Shown: in pieces, positions 7,542-15,691 of the stretch
How the letters are laid out: the number at the start of each line of letters is the position of its first letter
Position numbering within the stretch: the stretch's first letter is position 1
Source of the DNA: a virus
Virus record (IMG/VR): IMGVR_UViG_3300009165_000014
Location: 1 to 36,253 of that record
Direction: 5' to 3' (one strand)
DNA: 36,253 bases
Notes under the pieces: model-generated
Seen by the model: only the letters and a program-made list of their open reading frames with translations
What the model was told of the DNA's origin: nothing
Database searches by the model: none
Program-made: the position numbers and the translations under genes

Positions 7542-7903
7542 AAAAAACAAAGTACTATTATGAGCATAAGTACTCGTCTATTGTATCTTCTTCTGAAATT
7601 CGAGAATTTTATGATGTTAGTAATGTAAAACTTCATGTGGAAGGTAACAAGTTCTATACCTATGAATTTGTTGGAAATGATGTTTCTTGGTTTAGTTTTC
7701 TTAAATCTGAGGAAGTTGAAATTGAAGAAGGAGTAACTAAACTTCCTATTGATAACAAATATGAGAATGGATATAATTGGAAAGCAAAAGGACCAAATGC
7801 TAGGTTAAAAAAATCTAATCCAAATTATAATCCTTATGATAAATTAAATGGGGGAAAACTTCCAATTAATCCAAAAACAGGTCGTCGTGATGGTGGAGTG
7901 TGA
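7538..7903 (+). CDS. Hypothetical protein, 121 aa
   Basis: The ATG overlaps the gp44 stop codon. The N-terminal two thirds are mixed beta-like sequence rich in Tyr, Glu and Val, with no recognised motif. The C-terminal third is a basic Asn/Pro/Lys/Gly-rich tail (for example NPNYNPYDKLNGGKLP). I do not recognise a family. It is the first of four genes inserted between the two clamp-loader subunits and is translationally coupled to gp44. Confidence 0.6.
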   Translation: MKKTKYYYEHKYSSIVSSSEIREFYDVSNVKLHVEGNKFYTYEFVGNDVSWFSFLKSEEVEIEEGVTKLPIDNKYENGYNWKAKGPNARLKKSNPNYNPYDKLNGGKLPINPKTGRRDGGV

Positions 7904-7909
7904 GTTCAA

Positions 7910-8119
7910 ATGAATCCATATAAGATCGATATTAAATCATTAAAGGAATATCCTGTAAAGACTACTCCTGAAAATGTAAAGGAGGCAAATGAAGCACTCT
8001 TTTACTCCAAAATGAATCTTCCGCAGGCAGCAAAGCATTGTGGAATGACTCAGAAAGAAATGAAATTAACCTTTTGGGAATATTTGAAGTATAACAAACC
8101 TAATTATGATCAATCCTGA
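7910..8119 (+). CDS. Small protein with possible helix-turn-helix, 69 aa
   Basis: Residues about 33-60 contain MNLPQAAKHCGMTQKEMK followed by FWEYLKYN, which reads like a helix-turn-helix with a trailing helix. The stop overlaps the start of the nuclease candidate at 8106 by 14 bases. I recall similar small proteins in cyanomyoviruses but cannot name a function. A DNA-binding or regulatory role is inferred from the helix pattern only. Confidence 0.6.
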   Translation: MNPYKIDIKSLKEYPVKTTPENVKEANEALFYSKMNLPQAAKHCGMTQKEMKLTFWEYLKYNKPNYDQS

Positions 8120-8624
8120 ACTTTTTAATTTTGCTGAGATCTTTGGTGTAATTGAATCTACTAATGGTCTCAAAAGAAATCAAACTCGCCCATTGAGAGC
8201 AGAAGTACAAGAAATTGCTATTGCCAAATATAGTGGTGGGCAACTTCAATATGTTGGTGATACTCAAAATGGCAGAGATTTTATTGGAATTTTAGATAAT
8301 CTTTCCTACGAATCTAAAGGTATGGATGGAATTTTTCAGAAAACCGTTCCATACACGAAGGAGATTACTTTGAAAAATTTTCAAGGAAAGAATCTTGGTA
8401 TGCCAGAAAAAACATTTGATTATATGTTTCTTTGGGATACTGTAAAATATAGTGTTGGAATTTGTTCTTGGGAAAGTTGTATTAAAAATGCAACTATTAA
8501 AGATGCCAACGTTGCTTTTAGAGTTAATTATAGTGATATTACTTTTCTGGCAAAAAATGTAACACCAGTAAATAAAGGTGATTTTGCTTATAAACTTTAT
8601 CAATTAATTCAGGAATCTGTATGA
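8106..8624 (+). CDS. Candidate PD-(D/E)xK nuclease, overlapping Dam methylase
   Basis: 172 residues. A predicted helix (RAEVQEIAIAKYSGG) is followed by NGRDFIGILDNLSYESKGM, which places D58 eleven residues before E69-x-K71. This is the D...ExK arrangement of PD-(D/E)xK nucleases, in a protein close in size to small type II restriction enzymes; PvuII (157 residues) uses D58, E68 and K70. Its last four bases (ATGA) overlap the start of an adenine methylase. The motif and the context make a restriction endonuclease plausible, but overall similarity is untested. A DNA-repair nuclease or a non-enzymatic protein are alternatives. Confidence 0.45.
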   Translation: MINPELFNFAEIFGVIESTNGLKRNQTRPLRAEVQEIAIAKYSGGQLQYVGDTQNGRDFIGILDNLSYESKGMDGIFQKTVPYTKEITLKNFQGKNLGMPEKTFDYMFLWDTVKYSVGICSWESCIKNATIKDANVAFRVNYSDITFLAKNVTPVNKGDFAYKLYQLIQESV

Positions 8625-9511
8625 AAATCACACAAAAACAACTAAAAACTTGCTTAAGGTATCCTGGCGGTAAATCCCGTGCTTGCGTTAAGATGGACCC
8701 TTACTTTCCAGATCTTCGCAACTATGATGAGTTCCGTGAACCATTTCTTGGTGGTGGAAGTGTTTCGATTTATATCACAAAGAAGTATCCTAACCTAGAT
8801 ATTTGGGTGAATGATCTTTATGAACCTTTGGTGAACTTCTGGCAGCAACTCCAGATGTTTGGTACTGACCTATCTAATGCTCTTTCTACTCTTAAAAGTA
8901 CTTGCAATACTCCTGATAAGGCAAGACAACTTTTTCTAGTTTCTAAGGAGAAGATCAATGACCAAAGTTTGCCAAGCATTGATCGTGCTGTGGCTTTCTA
9001 TGTTGTCAATAAGTGCAGTTTCAGTGGTCTCACAGAGAGTTCATCATTTTCAGAACAGGCATCGAATTCCAACTTCTCTATGCGCGGGATCGATAAACTG
9101 CCTGCATATTCTTCGTTAATTAAGAACTGGCGTATAACTAATTACTCATACGACTATCTAATGGATGGAAACATGGGTGCTTTTATGTATCTCGATCCTC
9201 CTTATGATATTAAGGATAATCTCTATGGGAACAAGGGATCAATGCATAAAAGATTTGATCACGATAAGTTTGCTTCTGATTGTGATACCAATAATATGGA
9301 TCAGTTGGTGAGTTATAATTCTGATCAACTTGTAAAAAATCGTTTTCTTGGTGGAAAATGGAACGCCGTTGAGTTTGATCTCACTTATACAATGCGTTCT
9401 GTTGGTGAATATATGCGTGAGCAAAAACAACGTAAAGAACTCTTGCTTTTTAATTATGGAATTGAAGGACTGGTTAAACTCGATCAATCAAACGAAGAAA
9501 CACCTAATTGA
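8621..9511 (+). CDS. dam: DNA adenine methylase (Dam/D12 class)
   Basis: 296 residues. LRYPGGKSR (12-20) and FREPFLGGGSVSIY (38-51) are the AdoMet-binding motifs of D12-class N6-adenine methylases. The catalytic motif DPPYD begins at residue 192. Dam homologues usually modify GATC, and GATC is common in this window (for example at 409 and 621), but the target here is unproven. The start overlaps the upstream gene by four bases (ATGA), and the 3' end overlaps gp62 by 56 bases. In a phage, methylation could block host restriction or protect from the adjacent nuclease candidate. Confidence 0.9.
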   Translation: MKITQKQLKTCLRYPGGKSRACVKMDPYFPDLRNYDEFREPFLGGGSVSIYITKKYPNLDIWVNDLYEPLVNFWQQLQMFGTDLSNALSTLKSTCNTPDKARQLFLVSKEKINDQSLPSIDRAVAFYVVNKCSFSGLTESSSFSEQASNSNFSMRGIDKLPAYSSLIKNWRITNYSYDYLMDGNMGAFMYLDPPYDIKDNLYGNKGSMHKRFDHDKFASDCDTNNMDQLVSYNSDQLVKNRFLGGKWNAVEFDLTYTMRSVGEYMREQKQRKELLLFNYGIEGLVKLDQSNEETPN

Positions 9512-9836
9512 TGAAGATCCTTCACTTGAGAAGGAATATACACCATATATCATCAATAGGTGTTTTTCTGGGCACGTTGATTGCTTGATGTTTGCAAACG
9601 AAATGAATCAATATCATTTCCTCCCAAAGAAGATGCAATATGACTTTTATATAAATAGTCTGAGGAAAAAGAAGAGATTTTCTCCCTGGCTCCGACAAGA
9701 TAAAATCAAAGACCTTGATTATGTTAAACGTTACTATGGTTATAGTAATGAAAAGGCAAAGCAATCTTTGAGGATTCTTACCAAAGAACAACTAACATTT
9801 ATTAAATCGAAATTTGAAACTGGAGGAACAAAATGA
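9456..9836 (+). CDS. 62: Clamp loader small subunit, gp62
   Basis: 126 residues starting MELKDWLNSINQTKK. The start is placed at the ATG inside the dam 3' end because the sequence preceding it in frame is not gp62-like. LPKKMQYDFYINSLRKKKRF, then SPWLR and the end segment RILTKEQLTFIKSKF fit the short cyanophage version of gp62, which is smaller than T4 gp62 (187 residues). It forms the loader with gp44. RegA follows with an ATGA overlap, as in the T4 order 62-regA-43. No Shine-Dalgarno is seen, so coupling to dam translation is likely. Confidence 0.8.
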   Translation: MELKDWLNSINQTKKHLIDEDPSLEKEYTPYIINRCFSGHVDCLMFANEMNQYHFLPKKMQYDFYINSLRKKKRFSPWLRQDKIKDLDYVKRYYGYSNEKAKQSLRILTKEQLTFIKSKFETGGTK

Positions 9837-10273
9837 GTGTCGTTCAAGAACCTGAAGTGAAGTGGACGCCCGATCAAATGGTTGAAGTGGTTCTTAATGA
9901 ACCTGACGACTTTTTGAAAGTACGCGAAACTTTGACTCGTATCGGAGTCGCATCACGAAAGGAAAAGAAAATCTACCAGTCTTGCCATATTTTACACAAG
10001 CAAGGTAGATATTATCTCGTTCATTTTAAGGAACTATTTGCTTTAGATGGCAAACATGCTAACCTTACTGTGAATGATGTTCAGCGTCGTAATCGTATTG
10101 CCCAACTTCTTGCTGATTGGGGTCTGATTAGTATTGTTGACCTTAAAAAAATCCAAGACATTGCTCCCCTCAATCAAATTAAAGTCCTTGCTTATAAGGA
10201 TAAGGGAGATTGGATTTTGGAAACCAAATATAATATTGGTTCCAAAAAGAAAAAGGTTGAAGAAACCGAATAA
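9833..10273 (+). CDS. regA: RegA translational repressor
   Basis: 146 residues. EPDDFLKVRETLTRIGVASR, IYQSCHILHKQGRYYLVHFK and LLADWGLI match T4 RegA (EDFLKVKETLTRMGIA, YQSCHILQKKGLYYIVHFKE, LLEDWGLI). An N-terminal extension of about 17 residues is absent from T4 RegA (122 residues). RegA binds the initiation regions of early phage mRNAs and blocks their translation. Its gene ends the clamp-loader operon and a strong terminator follows. Confidence 0.95.
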   Translation: MSVVQEPEVKWTPDQMVEVVLNEPDDFLKVRETLTRIGVASRKEKKIYQSCHILHKQGRYYLVHFKELFALDGKHANLTVNDVQRRNRIAQLLADWGLISIVDLKKIQDIAPLNQIKVLAYKDKGDWILETKYNIGSKKKKVEETE

Positions 10274-10280
10274 TTTTGTA

Positions 10281-10304
10281 GGGGGTTCAACACCCCCTTT
10301 TTTT
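10281..10304 (+). terminator. Rho-independent terminator after regA
   Basis: GGGGGT (10281-10286) pairs with ACCCCC (10292-10297) around a 5-base loop, followed by seven T (10298-10304). It separates the clamp-loader operon from hsp20. Confidence 0.9.
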
Positions 10305-10311
10305 ATGGAAG

Positions 10312-10320
10312 TGATATAAT
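10312..10320 (+). promoter_or_regulatory. Extended -10 promoter for hsp20
   Basis: TGATATAAT is a full extended -10 (TGn plus TATAAT) eight bases after the terminator T-tract. No -35 box is recognisable at 16-18 bases upstream, where the terminator arm lies. It precedes the hsp20 start by 62 bases. Confidence 0.55.
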
Positions 10321-10381
10321 TATATACGAACGCCGCAAGGGTTCACAAAACACAAACTCGCTTTAAAAAGGAGCTACCATA

Positions 10382-10822
10382 ATGACTAATCTTGCAACTT
10401 CAAGATTTACATCTGCAGATATTCCTGCATTGATGGATAGGATCTCACGCAATAGCATTGGAATGGATGAATACTTTGACCGTCTTTTCCATCTACATGA
10501 AACAACTTCTAATTATCCACCATACAATCTTGTTCAAATTAGTAACGTAGAATCAAGACTAGAACTTGCACTTGCTGGATTTAAGAGGGAGGAGGTAAAT
10601 GTATACACAGAATATGGAAAACTTTTTATCGAAGGACAAAAGGAGGATAAAGAGTCTGATACCAATTACGTCCATAAGGGACTGGCTCAACGGTCTTTCA
10701 AAAGAGCATGGACACTATCAGACGACACGGAAGTGCGCGAAGTCGTATTTGAGGATGGATTGTTAACTGTGAAACTTGGAAAGATTGTTCCAGAACATCA
10801 TAATCGCAGAGACTACCTATAA
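10382..10822 (+). CDS. hsp20: Small heat-shock protein Hsp20
   Basis: 146 residues. The alpha-crystallin domain covers roughly 47-135, with SNVESRLELALAGFKREEVN, then YTEYGKLFIEGQKEDK, and RSFKRAWTLSDDTEVREVVF followed by EDGLLTVKLGKIVPE. The C-terminal I-x-I/V anchor common in oligomeric Hsp20s is not evident. Hsp20 is a shared gene of cyanomyoviruses and probably holds unfolding host or phage proteins during infection or assembly. AGGAG lies about nine bases before the ATG, one of the better ribosome-binding sites in this window. It has its own promoter and terminator, so it is monocistronic. Confidence 0.95.
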   Translation: MTNLATSRFTSADIPALMDRISRNSIGMDEYFDRLFHLHETTSNYPPYNLVQISNVESRLELALAGFKREEVNVYTEYGKLFIEGQKEDKESDTNYVHKGLAQRSFKRAWTLSDDTEVREVVFEDGLLTVKLGKIVPEHHNRRDYL

Positions 10823-10825
10823 ATA
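10818..10825 (+). promoter_or_regulatory. TATAAATA over the hsp20 stop codon
   Basis: A perfect T4-type late -10 sequence spans the last codons and TAA of hsp20. A start near 10832 would hit the terminator at 10847-10890 almost at once and give an RNA of roughly 60 bases. It could be fortuitous. Confidence 0.3.
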
Positions 10826-10846
10826 GAATTGAATATCGTCGGCGCA

Positions 10847-10890
10847 GGGAGGCAACTGGCAAAAACCAGTTGACGCCTCCCATTTTTTTT
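10847..10890 (+). terminator. Rho-independent terminator after hsp20
   Basis: GGGAGGC (10847-10853) pairs with GCCTCCC (10875-10881), extended by an inner stem AACTGG/CCAGTT. An eight-T run follows (10883-10890). The right arm contains the -35 box of the next promoter. Confidence 0.9.
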
Positions 10891-10898
10891 GGTATAAT
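10870..10898 (+). promoter_or_regulatory. Sigma70 promoter built into the hsp20 terminator
   Basis: TTGACG (10870-10875), a 17-base spacer, then TATAAT (10893-10898), 22 bases before the ATG at 10920. The -35 box lies in the hairpin's right side and the spacer contains the T-tract. It should drive the DNA polymerase operon. Confidence 0.8.
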
Positions 10899-10919
10899 CA
10901 GTGGAGGGATAATAGGAAA

Positions 10920-11252
10920 ATGTCAATCAAACTAGCACTACTCAAATCTGGCGAAACCGTTATTTCTGATGCTAAAGAACTTATTTCTGAAGAAAAAGTT
11001 TGTGGGTATTTGTTTACAAAACCCCATAAAATAGAAGTCAGAAAGACAATGCTTCTAGTTGAAGAAAATCAAAACCCGAAAGGGGATTTGGAGATTTCTC
11101 TATCTCCATGGATTATTCTTACCAGCGATACTCAAATTCCAGTTCCACCAGATTGGATTGTAAGTATTGTTGAACCAATTCAAACTATTAAAGAAATGTA
11201 TGAGGAGAAAATAAATGGAGAAGACAATAAAGTGTCTTTTACTGAAGACTGA
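10920..11252 (+). CDS. Small conserved protein, 110 aa, paralogue of the next gene
   Basis: First gene after the promoter at 10870; GGAGG lies 12 bases before the ATG. It begins IKLALLKSGETVISDAKELI, has TKPHKIEV in the middle, then LSPWIILTSDTQIPVP and IVSIVEPIQTIKEMYEEK. The pattern LLK-start, x-KI, L.PW, T..T, IVEP.Q.I...Y recurs in the next gene, so the two look like tandem paralogues with a small beta-rich fold. The function is unknown. The position before DNA polymerase suggests an early-expressed role. Confidence 0.75.
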   Translation: MSIKLALLKSGETVISDAKELISEEKVCGYLFTKPHKIEVRKTMLLVEENQNPKGDLEISLSPWIILTSDTQIPVPPDWIVSIVEPIQTIKEMYEEKINGEDNKVSFTED

Positions 11253-11475
11253 TTCTGTAAGTGTAATAGTTACTGAAATTATCGAAGTTGGATCTGAACT
11301 TGGAGAACCAGATTGTAAACTGATTAATCCTTATAAGATAGATCCAGAGGGTAATTTGACTCCATGGCCTGAAGTTACGGATCAAACAGAACTGATGATT
11401 CATTCTGATAGTATTCTTACTATTGTAGATCCTAAACAACAAATCGTTGATGATTATCTTAAATTAACTACCTAA
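11215..11475 (+). CDS. Small conserved protein, 86 aa, paralogue of the previous gene
   Basis: Overlaps the previous gene by 38 bases in another frame and its stop overlaps the polymerase ATG (TAATG). It reads MEKTIKCLLLKTDSVSVIVT, then INPYKIDPEGNLTPWPEVTD, then SILTIVDPKQQIVDDYLK. The order of motifs (LLK, PYKI, L.PW, IVDP..QI...Y) matches the protein at 10920. Neither has an assigned activity. Tight coupling to gp43 suggests co-regulation with DNA replication. Confidence 0.75.
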   Translation: MEKTIKCLLLKTDSVSVIVTEIIEVGSELGEPDCKLINPYKIDPEGNLTPWPEVTDQTELMIHSDSILTIVDPKQQIVDDYLKLTT

Positions 11476-13976
11476 TGCGATTTTATACAAACGTTCAAAT
11501 GGTCGGGGATCACTTCTTGGTCCGTGGTTATGAAGATGGAAAACACTTCATGACTCGTGAGAAGTTTAACCCGACTCTTTTTGTCCCCTCTAATAAAAAA
11601 ACTAAATATCAAACTTTGAATGGGGAATATGTAGAATCAGTTCAACCTGGTTCGGTTCGTGACTGTCGTGAGTTTATCAAGCGTTATGATGGCGTAGAAA
11701 ACTTCAAAATCTTTGGAAATAGTCAATACATTTATCAGTACATTTCTGATATGTATTCTGAAGATGAAATTAAATTTGATATTAGTAAAATTAAAGTAAC
11801 AACGATTGATATTGAGGTTGCTTCTGAAAATGGATTCCCTGATGTAGAATCTGCTGCTGAAGAAGTTCTTTTGATTACCGTTCAAGATTATTCTTCAAAA
11901 CAAATTCACACTTGGGGAAAGGGTCCCTTTCAAAACAAACAGAAGAATGTAAACTATCGTTCATTCTCAAGCGAGTATGATCTTCTGAATGATTTCATTA
12001 ATTGGTGGATGATTGAATCCAACACACCAGAAGTTGTGACTGGATGGAATAGTAAGTTGTATGATATTCCTTATCTTGTTCGTAGAATTGATAGGGTTCT
12101 TGGTGAAAAACTGATGAAGCGTTTGTCTCCTTGGGGACTTGTTACTGAAGATGAGACTTATATCTCTGGACGTAAGCACCTTTGTTATGATATTGGAGGA
12201 ATCTCACAGTTAGACTATCTTGATCTTTATAAGAAATTTACTTATAAGGCACAGGAATCTTATCGTCTGGATTATATTGCTGAAGTTGAACTGAAGCAAA
12301 AGAAACTAGATCACTCCGAGTTTGATACATTTAAAGATTTCTACACCAAAGGTTGGCAGAAGTTTGTAGAGTACAACATCAAAGACGTGGAACTTGTTGA
12401 CCGTTTGGAAGACAAGATGAAACTGATTGAACTCGCACTTACCATGGCATATGATGCTAAGGCAAACTATGAAGATGTATTTTCTCAAGTTCGCATGTGG
12501 GATACAATCATCTACAACTATCTGAAGAAACGGAATATTGTTATTCCTCCTAAAGAGCGTTCTGATAAAGACACCAAGTATGAGGGTGCTTATGTGAAAG
12601 AACCTATTCCTGGAATGTATGAATGGGTAGTGAGTTTTGACCTTAACTCTCTATACCCACACTTGATTATGCAATACAATATATCTCCAGAAACTCTTAT
12701 GGATGAAAGGCATCCATCTGTAACTGTGGATAAGATTCTCAATAAAGATCTTACCTTTGAACTTTATAAAGACTATGCAGTATGTGCTAATGGTGCAATG
12801 TACCGTAAGGACATTCGTGGATTCCTTCCAGAGTTGATGGAGAAGATCTATAATGAACGTGTGATCTTTAAAAAGAAAATGCTTGCGGCAGAGCAAGAAT
12901 ACGAAAAGACCAAGAACAAGGAGTTAGTTAAAGAGATTGCTCGTTGTAATAACATTCAGATGGCACGAAAGATTCAATTGAACTCTGCCTATGGTGCGAT
13001 TGGTAATCAGTATTTTCGTTATTTTAAACTTGCAAATGCTGAAGCAATTACTTTATCTGGTCAAGTTTCAATTAACTGGATTATGAATAAGGTAAATGCT
13101 TACTTAAACAAAATTCTTAAGAGTGCAGATGTTGATTACGTTATTGCTTCGGATACTGATTCTCTTTACGTTAATATGGGTCCTTTGGTTGAGAGTGTAT
13201 ACAAAGGAAGAGAGAAAACTACTCAAAGCGTTGTTTCGTTCCTTGATAAGGTCTGTCAGGTGGAATTTGAAAAGTATATTGAAAATTCTTACAAAGAACT
13301 GGCGGAATACGTGAATGCTTATGAGCAGAAAATGATCATGAAGCGTGAGTGTATTGCTGAACGTGGTATTTGGACTGCAAAGAAGCGATACATTTTAAGT
13401 GTGTGGGATAGTGAAGGTGTTCGCTATGAGGAATCTAAACTTAAGATTAAAGGTATTGAAGCAATCAAATCTTCTACACCTGCTCCGTGCCGTAAGATGT
13501 TGAAAGAATCTTTTAATATTTTAATGAGTGGTACTGAAGATGATATGATTAAGTTTATTGATCAGTGTCGTGAAGAATTTAAAAAACTTCCACCAGAACA
13601 GATTGCCTTTCCGAGGACTGCTTCCGATGTTCGTAAGTATCATTCATCGGCAACAATTTACGCACATAAAACTCCCATTCACATTCGGGGAGCACTTCTC
13701 TTTAACCATTATGTGAAGGAAAAGAAATTGACTAATAAGTATTCTCTTATTTCTAATGGTGAGAAGATTAAGTTTGTTTATCTAAAAAAACCAAATATCA
13801 TTCGAGAGAACATTATCTCTTTTATTCAAGATTTTCCTAAAGAACTTGGTCTTGACAAATACATCGACTATGAACTACAATTTGAGAAAAGTTTTGTAGA
13901 ACCATTGAAATCCATTCTTGATGCGATTGGGTGGAATGTCGAAAAAACTGTAAACCTTGAACTATTTTTTGCCTGA
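11475..13976 (+). CDS. 43: DNA polymerase, gp43 (family B)
   Basis: 833 residues. The 3'-5' exonuclease has TIDIE (D112, E114) and VTGWNSKLYDIPYL. The polymerase domain has motif A FDLNSLYPHL (D389), motif B KIQLNSAYG (499-507), motif C ASDTDSLY (D560, D562) and a KKRY motif. All catalytic residues are present and no intein is seen. T4 gp43 is 898 residues, so this is a shorter cyanophage form. It works with the gp45 clamp and gp44/62 loader encoded upstream. The ATG overlaps the preceding stop and the next gene starts by ATGA overlap. Confidence 0.97.
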   Translation: MRFYTNVQMVGDHFLVRGYEDGKHFMTREKFNPTLFVPSNKKTKYQTLNGEYVESVQPGSVRDCREFIKRYDGVENFKIFGNSQYIYQYISDMYSEDEIKFDISKIKVTTIDIEVASENGFPDVESAAEEVLLITVQDYSSKQIHTWGKGPFQNKQKNVNYRSFSSEYDLLNDFINWWMIESNTPEVVTGWNSKLYDIPYLVRRIDRVLGEKLMKRLSPWGLVTEDETYISGRKHLCYDIGGISQLDYLDLYKKFTYKAQESYRLDYIAEVELKQKKLDHSEFDTFKDFYTKGWQKFVEYNIKDVELVDRLEDKMKLIELALTMAYDAKANYEDVFSQVRMWDTIIYNYLKKRNIVIPPKERSDKDTKYEGAYVKEPIPGMYEWVVSFDLNSLYPHLIMQYNISPETLMDERHPSVTVDKILNKDLTFELYKDYAVCANGAMYRKDIRGFLPELMEKIYNERVIFKKKMLAAEQEYEKTKNKELVKEIARCNNIQMARKIQLNSAYGAIGNQYFRYFKLANAEAITLSGQVSINWIMNKVNAYLNKILKSADVDYVIASDTDSLYVNMGPLVESVYKGREKTTQSVVSFLDKVCQVEFEKYIENSYKELAEYVNAYEQKMIMKRECIAERGIWTAKKRYILSVWDSEGVRYEESKLKIKGIEAIKSSTPAPCRKMLKESFNILMSGTEDDMIKFIDQCREEFKKLPPEQIAFPRTASDVRKYHSSATIYAHKTPIHIRGALLFNHYVKEKKLTNKYSLISNGEKIKFVYLKKPNIIRENIISFIQDFPKELGLDKYIDYELQFEKSFVEPLKSILDAIGWNVEKTVNLELFFA

Positions 13977-14140
13977 TGGATCTGCCTATTAATGATCAAG
14001 AACTGAATACAATTGTAAAAGCACTTGGATTTGGGGGAGATGCTGCTCTTTATCATAAATTAAAACTTGTTAAAGAACTCAAAGAACAAGGTTTGCCTTA
14101 TAAAAAAATACTTCGTGAAGAATACGGGATGGTTTGCTAA
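13976..14140 (+). CDS. Small protein between gp43 and uvsX, 54 aa
   Basis: Reads [20 protein letters not shown] then [20 protein letters not shown] and [11 protein letters not shown]. The start overlaps the gp43 stop (ATGA) and the stop overlaps the uvsX start (TAATG), so it is translationally coupled on both sides, which supports it as real. It is probably helical. I recognise no family. Confidence 0.7.
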   Translation: MDLPINDQELNTIVKALGFGGDAALYHKLKLVKELKEQGLPYKKILREEYGMVC

Positions 14141-15141
14141 TGGATTTTCTTAAAGATATTGTAAAAGAAATTGGTGGCGAGTATACACAACTTGCTTCCG
14201 ATATTGATGAGACTGAAAAGTATGTTGACACAGGTTCGTACATTTTTAATGCACTGGTTTCAGGTAGCATATTTGGCGGCGTATCTGGGAATAAGATTAC
14301 TGCTATTGCTGGAGAGTCTAGTACTGGAAAGACTTTCTTCTCTCTCGCTGTGGTTAAGAATTTTCTCGATACTAACCCCGATGGTTATTGCCTCTACTTT
14401 GATACTGAGGCCGCTATCACTAAATCACTTGTAGAATCGCGTGGAATTGATACTTCTCGTCTTGTTGTTGTTAACGTTGTTACAATTGAAGAGTTTCGTA
14501 CAAAAGCACTCAAAGCGGTAGATCTATATTTAAAAAAACCTGCAGAGGAACGCAAACCTTGCATGTTTGTGCTAGACTCTTTGGGGATGCTTTCCACAGA
14601 AAAAGAAATTACTGATGCACTTAACGACAAACAAGTTCGTGACATGACTAAATCACAACTTGTCAAAGGTGCATTCCGTATGCTTACTTTAAAACTTGGT
14701 CAAGCAAATATTCCTATGATAGTAACCAATCACACTTATGACGTTATCGGAGCTTACGTACCAACTAAGGAAATGGGTGGAGGTAGTGGACTCAAATACG
14801 CAGCCTCTACGATCATCTATCTCAGCAAAAAGAAGGAGAAAGATGGAACAGAAGTGGTCGGCAATATTATCAAAGCTAAGACTGCTAAGTCGCGTTTGAG
14901 CAAGGAGAATAAAGATGTTGAAGTCCGTTTGTATTATGATGAGCGCGGTTTGGATCGATATTATGGACTACTTGAACTCGGTGAGATTGGTGGACTCTGG
15001 AAGAATGTAGCAGGTCGTTATGAGATTGATGGTAAGAAGATTTACGCTAAACAGATTCTAAAAGAACCTGAAGTATATTTCACTGAAGAAGTAATGCAAC
15101 AACTTGATTCCATTGCCAAAGAAGAATTCAGTTATGGATGA
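14140..15141 (+). CDS. uvsX: RecA-like recombinase UvsX
   Basis: 333 residues from the ATG overlapping the previous stop ([15 protein letters not shown]). Walker A is GESSTGKT (58-65), Walker B is CMFVLDSLG, and a TNHTYD segment follows as in phage RecA proteins. UvsX forms filaments on single-stranded DNA and drives strand exchange for recombination-dependent replication and repair. T4 UvsX is about 390 residues; the cyanophage form is shorter. The next gene overlaps it by 8 bases. Confidence 0.95.
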   Translation: MDFLKDIVKEIGGEYTQLASDIDETEKYVDTGSYIFNALVSGSIFGGVSGNKITAIAGESSTGKTFFSLAVVKNFLDTNPDGYCLYFDTEAAITKSLVESRGIDTSRLVVVNVVTIEEFRTKALKAVDLYLKKPAEERKPCMFVLDSLGMLSTEKEITDALNDKQVRDMTKSQLVKGAFRMLTLKLGQANIPMIVTNHTYDVIGAYVPTKEMGGGSGLKYAASTIIYLSKKKEKDGTEVVGNIIKAKTAKSRLSKENKDVEVRLYYDERGLDRYYGLLELGEIGGLWKNVAGRYEIDGKKIYAKQILKEPEVYFTEEVMQQLDSIAKEEFSYG

Positions 15142-15691
15142 ATTAAATGACTTTATTCACATTCATGAAAACTCTCTGGAGGAAAATATTTGTGATTTTT
15201 TAATTTCTCTTTTTGAGCAAGTTCCTGATAAGCATGAAAGATATGATAATTCGGGAGCACCAAATTTTACTCAGTTCAATTTAACTGAACATAGAGATCT
15301 TTCTGCTGAAGTAAGTCAAGTTCATAATCATATCATCAAAAAAATATTCAAACATCGTGATGAGTATTATGAATTTGTTGATGCTAGAGTTTTTCCTCAA
15401 ACACATTCTCTAGAGCAATTTCGAATAAAGAAATATAATACAGGTGGAGAAGATCGTTTTGATACTCATATCGATGTAAATGACTATTCATCGGCACGAA
15501 GATTTTTATCTTTTATGTGGTATTTGAATGACGTTGAATCTGGTGGTGAAACAATCTTTAAAGATTTAACAATTCAACCTAAAAAGGGAACAGTGTTGAT
15601 ATTCCCTCCTCTTTGGATGTTTCCTCATAGAGGAAATCCTCCAATCAGTGGACCAAAGTATATTATGAGTGCCTATTTGCATTATAAATGA
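15134..15691 (+). CDS. 2OG-Fe(II) oxygenase (prolyl-4-hydroxylase type)
   Basis: 185 residues from the ATG within the uvsX end. The iron triad is H112-x-D114 (DTHIDVND) and H165 (MFPHRG). K175 (GPKYIMSAY) is in the place of the basic 2-oxoglutarate ligand. [15 protein letters not shown] is the typical core strand before the distal His. Such oxygenases recur in cyanomyovirus genomes and have been suggested to hydroxylate proteins or modify nucleic acids; the substrate is unknown. It is coupled to the helicase by an ATGA overlap, placing it firmly in the replication operon. Confidence 0.88.
   Translation: MDELNDFIHIHENSLEENICDFLISLFEQVPDKHERYDNSGAPNFTQFNLTEHRDLSAEVSQVHNHIIKKIFKHRDEYYEFVDARVFPQTHSLEQFRIKKYNTGGEDRFDTHIDVNDYSSARRFLSFMWYLNDVESGGETIFKDLTIQPKKGTVLIFPPLWMFPHRGNPPISGPKYIMSAYLHYK

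Noticed and set aside
9660-9667. TATAAATA inside gp62
   Set aside because: It encodes in-frame Tyr-Ile-Asn of gp62, lies in an early operon and is not followed by a gene start at late-promoter distance. Chance occurrence is likely in AT-rich sequence.
11475-13976. Intein or split in the DNA polymerase gene
   Set aside because: The exonuclease and polymerase motifs run in one uninterrupted frame without an insertion or splice-junction motifs.
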